A stretch of 33,227 nt of DNA from Desulfobacterales bacterium (GTDB lineage Bacteria > Desulfobacterota > Desulfobacteria > Desulfobacterales > B30-G6): positions 1 to 33,227 of the forward strand of contig JAOZRT010000016.1 of assembly GCA_029940035.1 (NCBI GenBank), written 5' to 3'. Shown here one piece after another: positions 8,488 to 19,464 of this stretch (the stretch's first letter is position 1; every line of letters starts with the position of its first letter). A program made the position numbers and the translations under genes. Under the pieces are notes generated by a model that worked only from the letters and a program-made list of their open reading frames with translations, did not search any database and was not told the origin of the DNA.

Positions 8488-8597
8488 GGCCGACATTGAC
8501 ACGTTGGGTTTATTATGCCATCGTACCGCCTGTTTGAAATGAAACCCTTGGAGTCGCCCTAATGCGACTTTAGGGGAACAGGCCGGGAGGACAGACT

Positions 8598-9785
8598 ATG
8601 TTGAATCTTCACCGCGTTTGCCTAATTTCCCTTCTTTTACTTTTTTCTGCTACCGCATCTGTCCCGGCAGCTGCATCAGAAGTTGTCAGTACGACTGCAG
8701 AAGGCGTGGGCGTCATTAAATCCGCCAACAAGGCAGGAGCCCGGGACCAGGCCATACGTGATGGGCTGCGCATCGCCGTTGAACAAGCGGTGGGTACCAT
8801 GGTCGCATCCGAAACCCTGGTTCAGAATTATGAAGTGCTGCGGGACCAGATCTATTCCAAAACCCAGGGGTATATAAAGGACTACACCATAATAGATGAA
8901 AAAGAGGAGGGTACTCTCTACAGGGTGACCCTAAAGGCGCAGGTGACCCGGGGCAGCCTGGAGGATGACCTCATGGCCCTGGGGGTGCTGATGCAGCGCA
9001 AGGAGATGCCGCGCATCATGCTCATGGTAGCCGAACAGAATGTGGGGATGCACCACTACAGTTTCTGGTGGGGACTTGAAAGCGAACACACGGACCTGGC
9101 AATAACCGAATCCGTCCTGCTTGAACAGTTGGGCCAGAAGGGCTTTGTCCTGGTGGACCCGGCGGTCAAGGCGGGCCGTGTCGACGTCAGCGGGCCATAC
9201 CGGATCGCATCCCTTTCCAATGAGGCCATCGTTTCCATCGGAAAACTGTACGAGGCGGAAGTGGTGATTTACGGGAAGGCGCTGGCCAAACTCGCCGGGT
9301 CGGTGATGAACAGCTCCATGATGTCGGCTATGGCCGATGTTTCCCTGCGGGCGGTGAATACGGACAACGCACGCGTGATTGCTTCGGCCACGAATCATGC
9401 CGCGGCCGTGCACCCCAGCAAAGTGACCGCCGGATCTAATGCCCTCAAGGCAGCCGCCGAATCGATTTCGGCGAGCCTGGTCGAGCAGATCGCCGACCGC
9501 TGGAACCAGGACGTGAGCAGCGGCGGGTTGATTCAGCTGGAGATTACGGGGGTGGCATCCTACAGTCGTCTGGTTGTGTTCAAAGACAAGGTAAAACAGA
9601 TCCGGGGGGTGACCGGGTTGTATCAACGCAGCTACCAGGCCGGGGTGGCCACCCTGGACATTAGGGCGTCCAAGGGCGCGCAGTCCCTGGCTGATGAAAT
9701 CGTGGGGATTGACTACGGCGACTTCAAGGTCGATGTGACAGGGGTTTCGCAGAACCGGATTCAACTTGAAATGGATGGGGGATAA
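8598..9785 (+). CDS. exported protein with FlgT N-terminal-domain-like region
   Basis: Sec signal peptide, then EVVSTTAEGVGVIKSANKAGARDQAIRDGLRIAVEQAVGTMVASETLVQNYEVLRDQIYSKTQGYIKDYTI, FlgT_N-like. Confidence 0.65.
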   Translation: MLNLHRVCLISLLLLFSATASVPAAASEVVSTTAEGVGVIKSANKAGARDQAIRDGLRIAVEQAVGTMVASETLVQNYEVLRDQIYSKTQGYIKDYTIIDEKEEGTLYRVTLKAQVTRGSLEDDLMALGVLMQRKEMPRIMLMVAEQNVGMHHYSFWWGLESEHTDLAITESVLLEQLGQKGFVLVDPAVKAGRVDVSGPYRIASLSNEAIVSIGKLYEAEVVIYGKALAKLAGSVMNSSMMSAMADVSLRAVNTDNARVIASATNHAAAVHPSKVTAGSNALKAAAESISASLVEQIADRWNQDVSSGGLIQLEITGVASYSRLVVFKDKVKQIRGVTGLYQRSYQAGVATLDIRASKGAQSLADEIVGIDYGDFKVDVTGVSQNRIQLEMDGG

Positions 9786-9788
9786 AAA

Positions 9789-11159
9789 ATGAGATTGTAC
9801 AAATTGATGGTGGTTGTTGCAGTGCTCGCGTTGATTGGCGGATGTGCCTTGCCCATGCCCAAACCCTCGGGCGACCCGGGGAATCCCATCAAGCGCCTGG
9901 CCGTTCTTCCCTTGGTCAACAACACCAACGATGTCGATGCCCCGGAATTCGTCCGGGAACATCTAATTGGGGCTCTCGAGGCACGGCTGTACAATGTCCA
10001 ACCGCTCGAGGAAACCAATCAGATTTTGAGGGATCAGATGGGCATCACCCTGGGGGGGCAGCTGGAAATGGCAGACACTCAGGAATTGGCAAGGACGCTG
10101 GGGGTGGAGGGACTGCTTTTCGGGGATCTCATGGACTTCCATGAAACCACCACAGGGGTTTACAATTCGCGGAACGTCAGGGGACGTTTCAAGATCGTGG
10201 GTACGGGGGACGGTGGTGTTTTCTGGCAGAATGGCATCGGTGTTAGAAGTCAGGACAGTCACGGGGGTATAGCTGGTGACGCGGTTGTGGTAGCCGCCGG
10301 GGTAACTGCCGGTGGTGAGGATATCCCGTGGGTCGTCATTGACAGCGTTTCAACCAATGAAAGCATCCTGACCGGGCTCGCCGTCGGGCTGGGCACCAAG
10401 CTGATTTCCAAGGCCGTGGGAATACACCTTGCGCGTGAAACCGATGAAATGATCCGGCTGGTGCTTGAAACCCTGCCCGTGGGACCCGGGGAAACCACCG
10501 TGGCGGCAGTACCGGCTGGAGGAGCCACGCCTGCGGCGGATATGCCCGAGGTGCCCATGCCGGCTGTACCGGTGTTCGGGTATGTGGATTTCGGCGACAA
10601 GGACTTTTCAGCAGTTATGGTTACCACCACGGTGGACAAAACCGACAATCGTACGGTCACTTTCGAAATGCCGGTTGCCAAGTCCGGCAAAAAGTTCCGG
10701 ACGGATATGGACTATTCCCTCATGACCCAGGGCGAAAGCATGCCACCCTCGTTCAGCCGGATGGTGACGATCCATCTGGGCGACGAAAAGCGGGCCTACA
10801 TGCTCTTTCCCAATGTCAAGAAATACATGGTCAACGAGGATGTGGAGCAACCGTTTGAGGTCGACTACGAGGTCACGCGGACCGAAATCGGCAAAGAGGT
10901 GATCGACGGCCACGCCACCATCAAATACAAGGTACGGGTGACCTTTGAAGGGGATGATGTCACCCCCCAGGAGGGGTTTGTCTGGCGGGCCACCGACCTG
11001 GGCGACATGATGATTAAAAGTGAAATGGAGAACGAGACGGTTCGGTTTTCCACGATTCTCAAAAATATAGTACTGAAGACGCCTGCCGACACGCTGTTCG
11101 AGGTGCCTGAAGGGTTTGTGGAGAGCAAGAACTTCATGGAAATCGTTATGCAGGAGTAA
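9789..11159 (+). CDS. lipoprotein: GNA1162/TolB_N-like N-terminal part fused to DUF4412-like C-terminal part
   Basis: Lipobox LIGGC; IKRLAVLPLVNNTNDVDAPEFVREHLIGALEARLYNVQPLEETNQIL; Pro/Ala-rich linker; FRTDMDYSLMTQGES...VTIHLGDEKRAYMLFPNVKKYMV. Confidence 0.62.
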   Translation: MRLYKLMVVVAVLALIGGCALPMPKPSGDPGNPIKRLAVLPLVNNTNDVDAPEFVREHLIGALEARLYNVQPLEETNQILRDQMGITLGGQLEMADTQELARTLGVEGLLFGDLMDFHETTTGVYNSRNVRGRFKIVGTGDGGVFWQNGIGVRSQDSHGGIAGDAVVVAAGVTAGGEDIPWVVIDSVSTNESILTGLAVGLGTKLISKAVGIHLARETDEMIRLVLETLPVGPGETTVAAVPAGGATPAADMPEVPMPAVPVFGYVDFGDKDFSAVMVTTTVDKTDNRTVTFEMPVAKSGKKFRTDMDYSLMTQGESMPPSFSRMVTIHLGDEKRAYMLFPNVKKYMVNEDVEQPFEVDYEVTRTEIGKEVIDGHATIKYKVRVTFEGDDVTPQEGFVWRATDLGDMMIKSEMENETVRFSTILKNIVLKTPADTLFEVPEGFVESKNFMEIVMQE

Positions 11160-11334
11160 TAAATTTTCATGTCCAAGTGTGTGTGAAAGTAGTATATAAG
11201 GCGGATATTTATCAAAGCGTTTATGGGTACATCTAAACAAGCCGAAATTTATTACTATATATTTATATACATTAGAAATAATTTTTAGCAATATGATGAT
11301 CTGATCTTTCAATGAATCATCAAGGAGGGGGAGT

Positions 11335-12294
11335 ATGACAAAGACAAGGAGTGTGTATGTAGTAGGCCTTTTGCTGCTGGCAGCGGCAATTTTCTTTCTC
11401 AGCGGATGTGCACCCAAGACGTCGGGGGCAGTAAAGGATGATTCCTCCCTGACCGGTATTTCCGAAGAGCTGAAACCCACCGGCGACTATACCGGTCCTA
11501 AACTGAGGGTGGGGGTTGTCAATTTCCAGAATAAAACCCCTTCCAAGACAATCGGAGTGGGGGCGGCGGCGGCTGACATTCTGGGGACCATCCTTCAGAA
11601 AACCGAGCGTTTCATCATCATTCCCCAGCAGGATATGAAGTCCATACTGGACCAGCAGGCCCTGGGCGCATCCGGTGCCATCGATCCGGCATCGGCAGCG
11701 AAAATGGGCAAAGTCCTGGGGCTGAATGCCATCGTCACCGGTGCGGTTACAGCCTATTCCGAAGCAGAAGAGGGATCCGACTACCTGGTTTACAAGAGCA
11801 AGAAACAGATCGCCCGGGTAACCGTGGACTACCGTATTGTGGACACCACCACCGGGATTCAAATTGCGGCGGATTCCGGTCAGGGGGTTTATGAAAAGAA
11901 AACCGGCGGGGCCCTGGGGTTGGGATCCAAGTCTTCCTATGATGCGGATCTGAGGGACGGGGCCTTGCGGGACGCACTGACCAAGGCCATGGTGAACATG
12001 CTGGGTCAATTCGAACGGCAGGAATGGACGGGCCGTATTGCCAAAGTCAGCGGCCGTACGGTTTACCTCAATGCCGGACAGAAGACCGGCCTGCGGGTGG
12101 GCGAAGTTCTAATGGTTCAGGAGTTGGGGGAGGAAATCATCGATCCCCAGACCCAGGTGTCACTGGGCAGGGCCCCGGGCAAGATCAAGGGGGAAGTGAT
12201 GGTCACCGGTTACTTCGGCAAGGACGGCTCTGTGGCCACCACCACCTCCGGCACCGGGTTTAACGCTAACGACCTTGTAAAGCTTAAAAAATAA
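11335..12294 (+). CDS. CsgG/HfaB-family outer-membrane lipoprotein
   Basis: Lipobox FLSGC; LRVGVVNFQNKTPSKTIGVGAAAADILGTILQKTERFIIIPQQDMKSILDQQ...GLNAIVTGAVTAYSE. Confidence 0.75.
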   Translation: MTKTRSVYVVGLLLLAAAIFFLSGCAPKTSGAVKDDSSLTGISEELKPTGDYTGPKLRVGVVNFQNKTPSKTIGVGAAAADILGTILQKTERFIIIPQQDMKSILDQQALGASGAIDPASAAKMGKVLGLNAIVTGAVTAYSEAEEGSDYLVYKSKKQIARVTVDYRIVDTTTGIQIAADSGQGVYEKKTGGALGLGSKSSYDADLRDGALRDALTKAMVNMLGQFERQEWTGRIAKVSGRTVYLNAGQKTGLRVGEVLMVQELGEEIIDPQTQVSLGRAPGKIKGEVMVTGYFGKDGSVATTTSGTGFNANDLVKLKK

Positions 12295-12385
12295 AAGAAG
12301 CAAGCTTCTTTTATATAACGGGATATCACCATAAAGCAAAACGAGGGCAATTAGCCCTATTTTTGCTTTATGGTGATATCCCGTT
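12293..12385. terminator. two hairpins between convergent csgG-like and mscS genes, including a 25-bp perfect stem
   Basis: AAAAGAAG-CAAG-CTTCTTTT (12293-12312); AACGGGATATCACCATAAAGCAAAA (12317-12341) with TTTTGCTTTATGGTGATATCCCGTT (12361-12385), inner AGGGC-AATTA-GCCCT. Confidence 0.8.
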
Positions 12386-13439
12386 TGGGGTAGGGAATTT
12401 CAATGCCCTGCTCATCAAAGCGTTCCTTGATCCTGTCGGTGACCTCTGAGATGGTGTCCATTCGTCGGCGGGCATCCGGTATCCAGACCCGTAGTTGAAG
12501 TTCCACCGACGACTCCCCAAAGCTGCGCACCACCACCTTGGGTGCCGGTTCCCTGGCGATCCAGTCGATCTCTCCGGCAACCCCCAGAACGGTTTGCTTG
12601 GCCAAGGCCAGGTCGGCATCGTAGGCAATGCCGACGTTGACGCGCACACGTATCTTGGTGTTGATGATGGTGTAGTTGACGATATCCCGGGTCATGATCT
12701 CGTTGTTGGGAATGATGATGACGATGTTGTCGGTGGTCCGTATTTTGGTTGCCCGGAGGCCGATGCCGATCACGTCTCCCCAGGTAGCGCTGCCCGCGGG
12801 TGCCCGCCACACCTCTATCCGGTCACCGACCTCAAAGGGCCGGTCTATGATGAGCAGTACGCCGGCAATGAGGTTGGAGAGCGTGTCCTTGGCCGCAAAT
12901 CCCAGGGCCACGCCCATGACGCCCGCACCGGCTACAAACGGCATGACATTGATGCCCAGGGTGTCAAGGGCCAGGATGGAGGCGGTAATATAGATGATGG
13001 CGCCAGCGAATTTATTGAGAAGGTCAAAGAGAATATCGTCGATTTTGTTTACGGTGCGATCGGCAACCCCCTTTTCCAGGTAACGCAGCAACAGAACGGA
13101 AAAGCTCACCAATGGGCCTGCCAGCAGCAGGATCATCAGGGCATGGAAGATGTTCTCAAAGAAAGTCAGGTTGAGGATCCGGATCAGATAGGTTCCGGCA
13201 ACCAGCAGGGTCAGCCGCTGAGACGCCTTGCGCATGGCCTGGAAGATCTGGCGATCATCCTTGAACAGGCCGTATTGCCCCGCTCTTTTTTCAATGATGG
13301 CCAGCAGGATTTTTATGGCAAACCAGATGAGGGCCGTCCCCACAACAGCGAACAGCGCCTGCTCTCCTGCGGAGAATCGGGAATCCCCATTGGTCAGGGT
13401 TTCGATAATGGTGTTGAGCAGTTTCTGCCAGGTTTCCAT
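12357..13439 (-). CDS. MscS-family mechanosensitive ion channel
   Basis: VMPFVAGAGVMGVALGFAAKDTLSNLIAGVLLIIDRPFEVGDRIEV is the MscS pore/beta-domain signature. Confidence 0.93.
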   Translation of the reverse strand: METWQKLLNTIIETLTNGDSRFSAGEQALFAVVGTALIWFAIKILLAIIEKRAGQYGLFKDDRQIFQAMRKASQRLTLLVAGTYLIRILNLTFFENIFHALMILLLAGPLVSFSVLLLRYLEKGVADRTVNKIDDILFDLLNKFAGAIIYITASILALDTLGINVMPFVAGAGVMGVALGFAAKDTLSNLIAGVLLIIDRPFEVGDRIEVWRAPAGSATWGDVIGIGLRATKIRTTDNIVIIIPNNEIMTRDIVNYTIINTKIRVRVNVGIAYDADLALAKQTVLGVAGEIDWIAREPAPKVVVRSFGESSVELQLRVWIPDARRRMDTISEVTDRIKERFDEQGIEIPYPKRDITIKQK

Positions 13440-13484
13440 TCAAAGGTCCCTTTTATAGTAAACAGCCATTGATTGGCAATCCGC

Positions 13485-14245
13485 TTATTGAACTGTAGAC
13501 GCAATCCCGGCCTTGATGTATTCCCGGTTCATACGGGCAATGTTGATGATGGATATTTCCTTGGGGCATTCCGCCTCGCACTCCCTCTCGTTGGAACAGT
13601 TGCCAAAACAGAGTTCGTCCATTGTTTTGAGCATGGAGACAACCCGTTGGGCAGCCTCGGGTCTGCCCTGGGGGAGCAACACCAGGTGGGAAACCTTGGC
13701 GCTCACGAACAGCATGGCGGACGCATTGGGGCAGGCCGCCACGCAGGCGCCGCAACCGATGCACGCTGCTGCATCCATGGCCTTTTCCGCGGTATCCTGG
13801 GGGATGAGAATGGCGTTGGCATCCTGGCACCCGCCGGTACTGGCTGAAATGTAGCCCCCGGCCTGAATGATTTTATCCAGGGGACTTCGGTCGATGACCA
13901 GGTCTTTGACGATTTTGAATGCCCTGGCCCGAAACGGTTCCACAAAAATGGTGTCGCCGTCTGAAAAGTGGCGCATGTGCAATTGGCACAGAGTAGTTCC
14001 ATTCTCAGGACCGTGGGGGCGCCCGTTAACCACGCATCCGCACTGGCCGCAAATGCCCTCCCGGCAATCGTAGTCAAAGGCGATGGGTTCTTTACCGTCC
14101 AGGGTCAACTGTTCGTTGACCACGTCGAGCATTTCAAGGAACGACATGTCCGTCGATATGGTGTTGGCAATGTAGGTTTCCAGGCGGCCTTTACTGCCGG
14201 GCCCCGACTGGCGCCATATTTTCAGGGTGAGGTTGATTGTTTTCG

Positions 14246-14249
<4 letters not shown>
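13485..14249 (-). CDS. succinate dehydrogenase/fumarate reductase iron-sulfur subunit
   Basis: [27 protein letters not shown] and [19 protein letters not shown] cluster motifs. Confidence 0.93.
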
Positions 14250-16159
<1,910 letters not shown>

Positions 16160-16171
16160 ATGATCTCCTCC

Positions 16172-16813
16172 TTATCCTGAAAACGATATGTAAACCGGGA
16201 GAAATCCAAAACCAATGCCGAAGATGAGGCTGAAAACGAGGCTGCCGCCCATGACCATCGGCATATATTTGGGGTGGTTTGCGCCCAGGGTTTGAAACAG
16301 GCTCCAGAATCCGTGCCGGATGTGCAGGGCCACCACAACCATGGCAATTATATAGAACGATATGTTCAGCACGTTGGCAAAAGCCAGGGACACGATGTCG
16401 TATATGGTGGTGAAGGTTTTGTCCACAAAGTGAAACTGAAGCAGGTGATAGATGAGAAACAGGAGGATGGCAAAACCCGTATAGGGCATCAATGCGGAAC
16501 TGATGGTGCGGCCGCCTCCGCTTTTATTTATTGCATACCTTACCGGTCTGGCTTTCAGGTTTTGCAGAAAGAGGAGCATGCCCGTGAAGACATGTATGGC
16601 GGCCAGGGTCAATAGTCCCCATTCAACCAGGGTGATCACCGGACCCAGGGCATGCAGGTGCTCGGCATAGGCATTGAATGCATCCCTTCCCCCGTAAAGG
16701 GTCAGGTTGCCGATGAGGTGGCCTGTCAGGAAGCCGATAAAGCATAAACCGGTCAAAGCCATCATTAATTTTTTTCCGACAGATGAGCCGAAAAAGTCAA
16801 AGATCCATTGCAT
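16172..16813 (-). CDS. succinate dehydrogenase/fumarate reductase cytochrome b subunit (single-subunit, five-TM type)
   Basis: FFGSSVGKKLMMALTGLCFIGFLTGHLIGNLTLYGG; TM-rich; upstream of SdhA/SdhB-like genes. Confidence 0.9.
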   Translation of the reverse strand: MQWIFDFFGSSVGKKLMMALTGLCFIGFLTGHLIGNLTLYGGRDAFNAYAEHLHALGPVITLVEWGLLTLAAIHVFTGMLLFLQNLKARPVRYAINKSGGGRTISSALMPYTGFAILLFLIYHLLQFHFVDKTFTTIYDIVSLAFANVLNISFYIIAMVVVALHIRHGFWSLFQTLGANHPKYMPMVMGGSLVFSLIFGIGFGFLPVYISFSG

Positions 16814-17295
16814 AGATTCCTCCGTGTGCCAAGATGCGGTGTGAGAAACTAATATAGCTATTCAGTTCTCGCAAGTGTGTCAATATTAAATTTCAGGCTT
16901 ATGACCATTATTATGCCATTGCCAGGAAATAGGGCGTTGCCCATAGCAACCTGTTGGTTATATAGGTCCTGAAATTTAAATATCCTTGCGTAAAAGTTAT
17001 GTTAATTTCTATTGGGAACGGTTGCTATCCCAGGTGAATGTTTATATCATAACAGCGGTATCATGCTTTTTATGGGCAAGCTGAAAGGTAAGGCCACATA
17101 TTTCCTGGGAACATGGGTTGCTTGGAGCACATTTATACCTAAGTTGACCTTAGGTTACAACATCTTGTATAAGGTCAAAAGCCTTGACACAAGGGTGATG
17201 CTTGTATTAGACATAGATATATGATAATTATTTCTAATTAACATTAATTACCTGAATCTTGTATGAAATTTGATCCATTAGGGGAATAGTCGGAT

Positions 17296-18033
17296 ATGCA
17301 GCAGATAAATTTAATCAACATGATCAGCGGCGCGGGCTTGATGGTCCAGTTCGTCCTCCTTCTCCTGTTATTCTTTTCGGTCACATCATGGGCCATCATC
17401 ATCATAAAGTACCGCTATATCAAAAAGGCATACCAGGAGTCGGCCCTGTTTACCGATCTTTTCTGGAAAAGCAGGGACCTGTCCAATGCCTACAAGGAAG
17501 CCAAGGAACTTCAGGGAAGCCCCATTGCCAGAATATTTCGCATCGGGTATGTGGAGCTGCGGAAAATCAGCCGATCCGGCATGGGTGCCACCGGCGACGG
17601 GGGAGAGGGGCAGGCCACCATGGGGGGAAGGTTTGCCGGAATGGAAAATGTCAAGCGTGCGCTGCGCAGGGCTATCAACACCGAAACCACCCGTATGACG
17701 CAGATGGTTCCTTTTTTGGCAACCACGGGCAATACGGCCCCTTTTATAGGACTGTTCGGGACGGTGTGGGGCATCATGAACTCGTTTCACGGCATCGGGG
17801 CACGGGGGTCCGCAAGCCTGGCCGTTGTCGCTCCGGGGATATCCGAGGCCCTGGTGGCCACGGCAGCCGGGTTGGGGGTTGCCATTCCGTCGGTTATCGC
17901 TTTCAACTATTTCATGCAGAAAATCAAAACCCTGGAATCCGAACTGCACAGTTTTTCAGCTGATTTCCTGAATATCATCGAGCGGGATATTATGATGGTT
18001 GAAAGGAGGAGAGCCAATGGCAATCGGGGGTAA
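17296..18033 (+). CDS. tolQ: TolQ (MotA/TolQ/ExbB proton channel family)
   Basis: MVPFLATTGNTAPFIGLFGTVWGIMNSFHGIGARGSASLAVVAPGISEALVATAAGLGVAIPSVIAFNYF. Confidence 0.95.
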   Translation: MQQINLINMISGAGLMVQFVLLLLLFFSVTSWAIIIIKYRYIKKAYQESALFTDLFWKSRDLSNAYKEAKELQGSPIARIFRIGYVELRKISRSGMGATGDGGEGQATMGGRFAGMENVKRALRRAINTETTRMTQMVPFLATTGNTAPFIGLFGTVWGIMNSFHGIGARGSASLAVVAPGISEALVATAAGLGVAIPSVIAFNYFMQKIKTLESELHSFSADFLNIIERDIMMVERRRANGNRG

Positions 18034-18445
18034 TGACGACCGATTGATGTCGGAGATCAATGTGACGCCTTTTGTGGACGTCATGCTGGTGCTATTAATT
18101 ATTTTCATGGTGACAGCCCCCATGATGATTCAGGGGGTGGAGGTTTCCCTGCCGGAAGCCACGGCCAAACCTATTGCCACAGAAACCGAACAACTCATCG
18201 TCTCCATAGATAAAAACAATCAGATTTATATTAATGATTTCAAAGTCGCTGCTGATAATTTGAACGAGAAGCTGGTAAAAATCCTGAAGGGCAGAACTGA
18301 TCGGGAAGTCTATCTGAGGGCCGATAAAACCATATCATATGGGATGGTTGTGTACGTTATGTCGGAGATCAAGGGGGCAGGGGTTGAAAAATTGGGCATG
18401 ATCACCGTGCCGGATGACGATACCAGCGATGATAAAAAGAAGTAG
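18017..18445 (+). CDS. tolR: TolR (ExbD/TolR family)
   Basis: LMSEINVTPFVDVMLVLLIIFMVTAPMMIQGVEVSLPEA; SD AAAGGAGGA upstream of ATG 18017. Confidence 0.95.
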   Translation: MAIGGNDDRLMSEINVTPFVDVMLVLLIIFMVTAPMMIQGVEVSLPEATAKPIATETEQLIVSIDKNNQIYINDFKVAADNLNEKLVKILKGRTDREVYLRADKTISYGMVVYVMSEIKGAGVEKLGMITVPDDDTSDDKKK

Positions 18446-19334
18446 ACCGCAGGGCAGGGACAATACAAGACGGGCAAGAAGTCATCTTGTGAGGGAGATG
18501 GCCGGTGAGCAGCGTATGGTCTACTGGGCATTCGGCTTGTCTTTCATCATTCACCTGGCATTTTTCGGAGTGTTCCTGGCGGCCCAGAAGCACAAGCCCA
18601 ACCGGATCTCCAACACAACGGTGGTCAATGTCAGCCTGGTGGCCACCCCGCATAAAGCGGGGCGTTCAAGCACGCCGGTCAAAAAGACCGTAACAACACC
18701 TAAAAAAAAGACATCCAAAAAAAAGGAAACCCTTAAAAAAACAGTAAAAGTCGCGTCGAAACCCGCTAAAAAGGCGCCAGTCGTCTCCACCTCCGGCAAA
18801 CCGAAAGTATCTCTGAAGAAAAAAACTTTCAAAGCGTCCAAGGTCAAGAAAAACGCGCTGAAGGACATCGAAAAAAAGGTGGAAAAAACCTCTTCCGAGC
18901 GAATCACTTCGGCTCTGGACAGCCTTAAAGCCAAAGTGGAGGAGCAGGAAGATGTAAAACGCCTGGAAAAGGAGGAGTCGGCGGCGCAGCCGTCTGCCGC
19001 TACCGGCAGCGAGGGAGCCGGGCAAGGGGGACGGGTCGGCGAGCTCATCGATATTTACAGGGTGGAAATCGCATATCAGATACAGAAAAACTGGGCATTT
19101 GCTGAAGGTTTGGCCGGTAGTGCAAAAGATTTAGAGGCGCTTTTAGTTTTCAAAGTCATGCCCAATGGTGAAATTAGCGAACTGTTCTGGGATAAGCGAT
19201 CCGGAAATGAGTATTTGGATAAATCGGCCTATCGAGCAATTATGAAAGCAAACCCGGTGGCCCCCCACCCGACCGGCATTATCCGCCCCTACGTGTTGAT
19301 GGCCCTGCGGTTCACACCCGAAGGGGTTAAATAG
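18414..19334 (+). CDS. tolA: TolA-like protein with Lys-rich linker and TonB-like C-terminal domain
   Basis: N-terminal TM, Lys-rich linker, C-terminal IQKNWAF...LLVFKVMPNGEISELFWDKRSGNEYLDKSAYRAIMKANPV. Start uncertain (18414, 18432 or 18498). Confidence 0.85.
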   Translation: MTIPAMIKRSRPQGRDNTRRARSHLVREMAGEQRMVYWAFGLSFIIHLAFFGVFLAAQKHKPNRISNTTVVNVSLVATPHKAGRSSTPVKKTVTTPKKKTSKKKETLKKTVKVASKPAKKAPVVSTSGKPKVSLKKKTFKASKVKKNALKDIEKKVEKTSSERITSALDSLKAKVEEQEDVKRLEKEESAAQPSAATGSEGAGQGGRVGELIDIYRVEIAYQIQKNWAFAEGLAGSAKDLEALLVFKVMPNGEISELFWDKRSGNEYLDKSAYRAIMKANPVAPHPTGIIRPYVLMALRFTPEGVK

Positions 19335-19370
19335 ATGAATGTTAAGAACTGAGAATGGTTTATTTTTCAT

Positions 19371-19438
19371 CACGAAAACACGAAAATGAAAAATCACGAA
19401 AAGGGGATAAAAATTCGTGTTTCAATGCTTTCGTGATT
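19371..19438. repeat. 8-nt-phased CACGAAAA array with inverted copies upstream of tolB
   Basis: CACGAAAA at 19371, 19379 and 19395 (all multiples of 8 apart); inverted TTCGTG at 19414 and 19430 (16 apart). Confidence 0.8.
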
Positions 19439-19464
19439 ATTATGTCTTTAACGTGATTAAATTT

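Noticed and set aside
8552-8575. H-type pseudoknot from the interleaved AGTCG/CGACT and CCCTAA/TTAGGG pairs
   Set aside because: Both connecting loops would be about zero nt, sterically implausible; alternative hairpins are more likely.
8931-9962. Long antisense ORFs (e.g. 343 aa opposite the FlgT_N-like gene; 290 aa at 10608-11480; 325 aa at 12495-13472)
   Set aside because: His/Gly/Gln-rich shadow frames of well-supported genes with no independent family signal.
17012-17224. 70-aa + strand ORF between sdhC-like and tolQ
   Set aside because: No recognizable family, non-ATG start, no SD, and it overlaps AT-rich promoter-like DNA; more likely chance.
19417-19464. N-terminal extension MFQCFRDYYVFNVIKF of TolB in the ORF track
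   Set aside because: It is encoded by the inverted CACGAAA repeat arm; the signal peptide begins at MQKLKF (19465).
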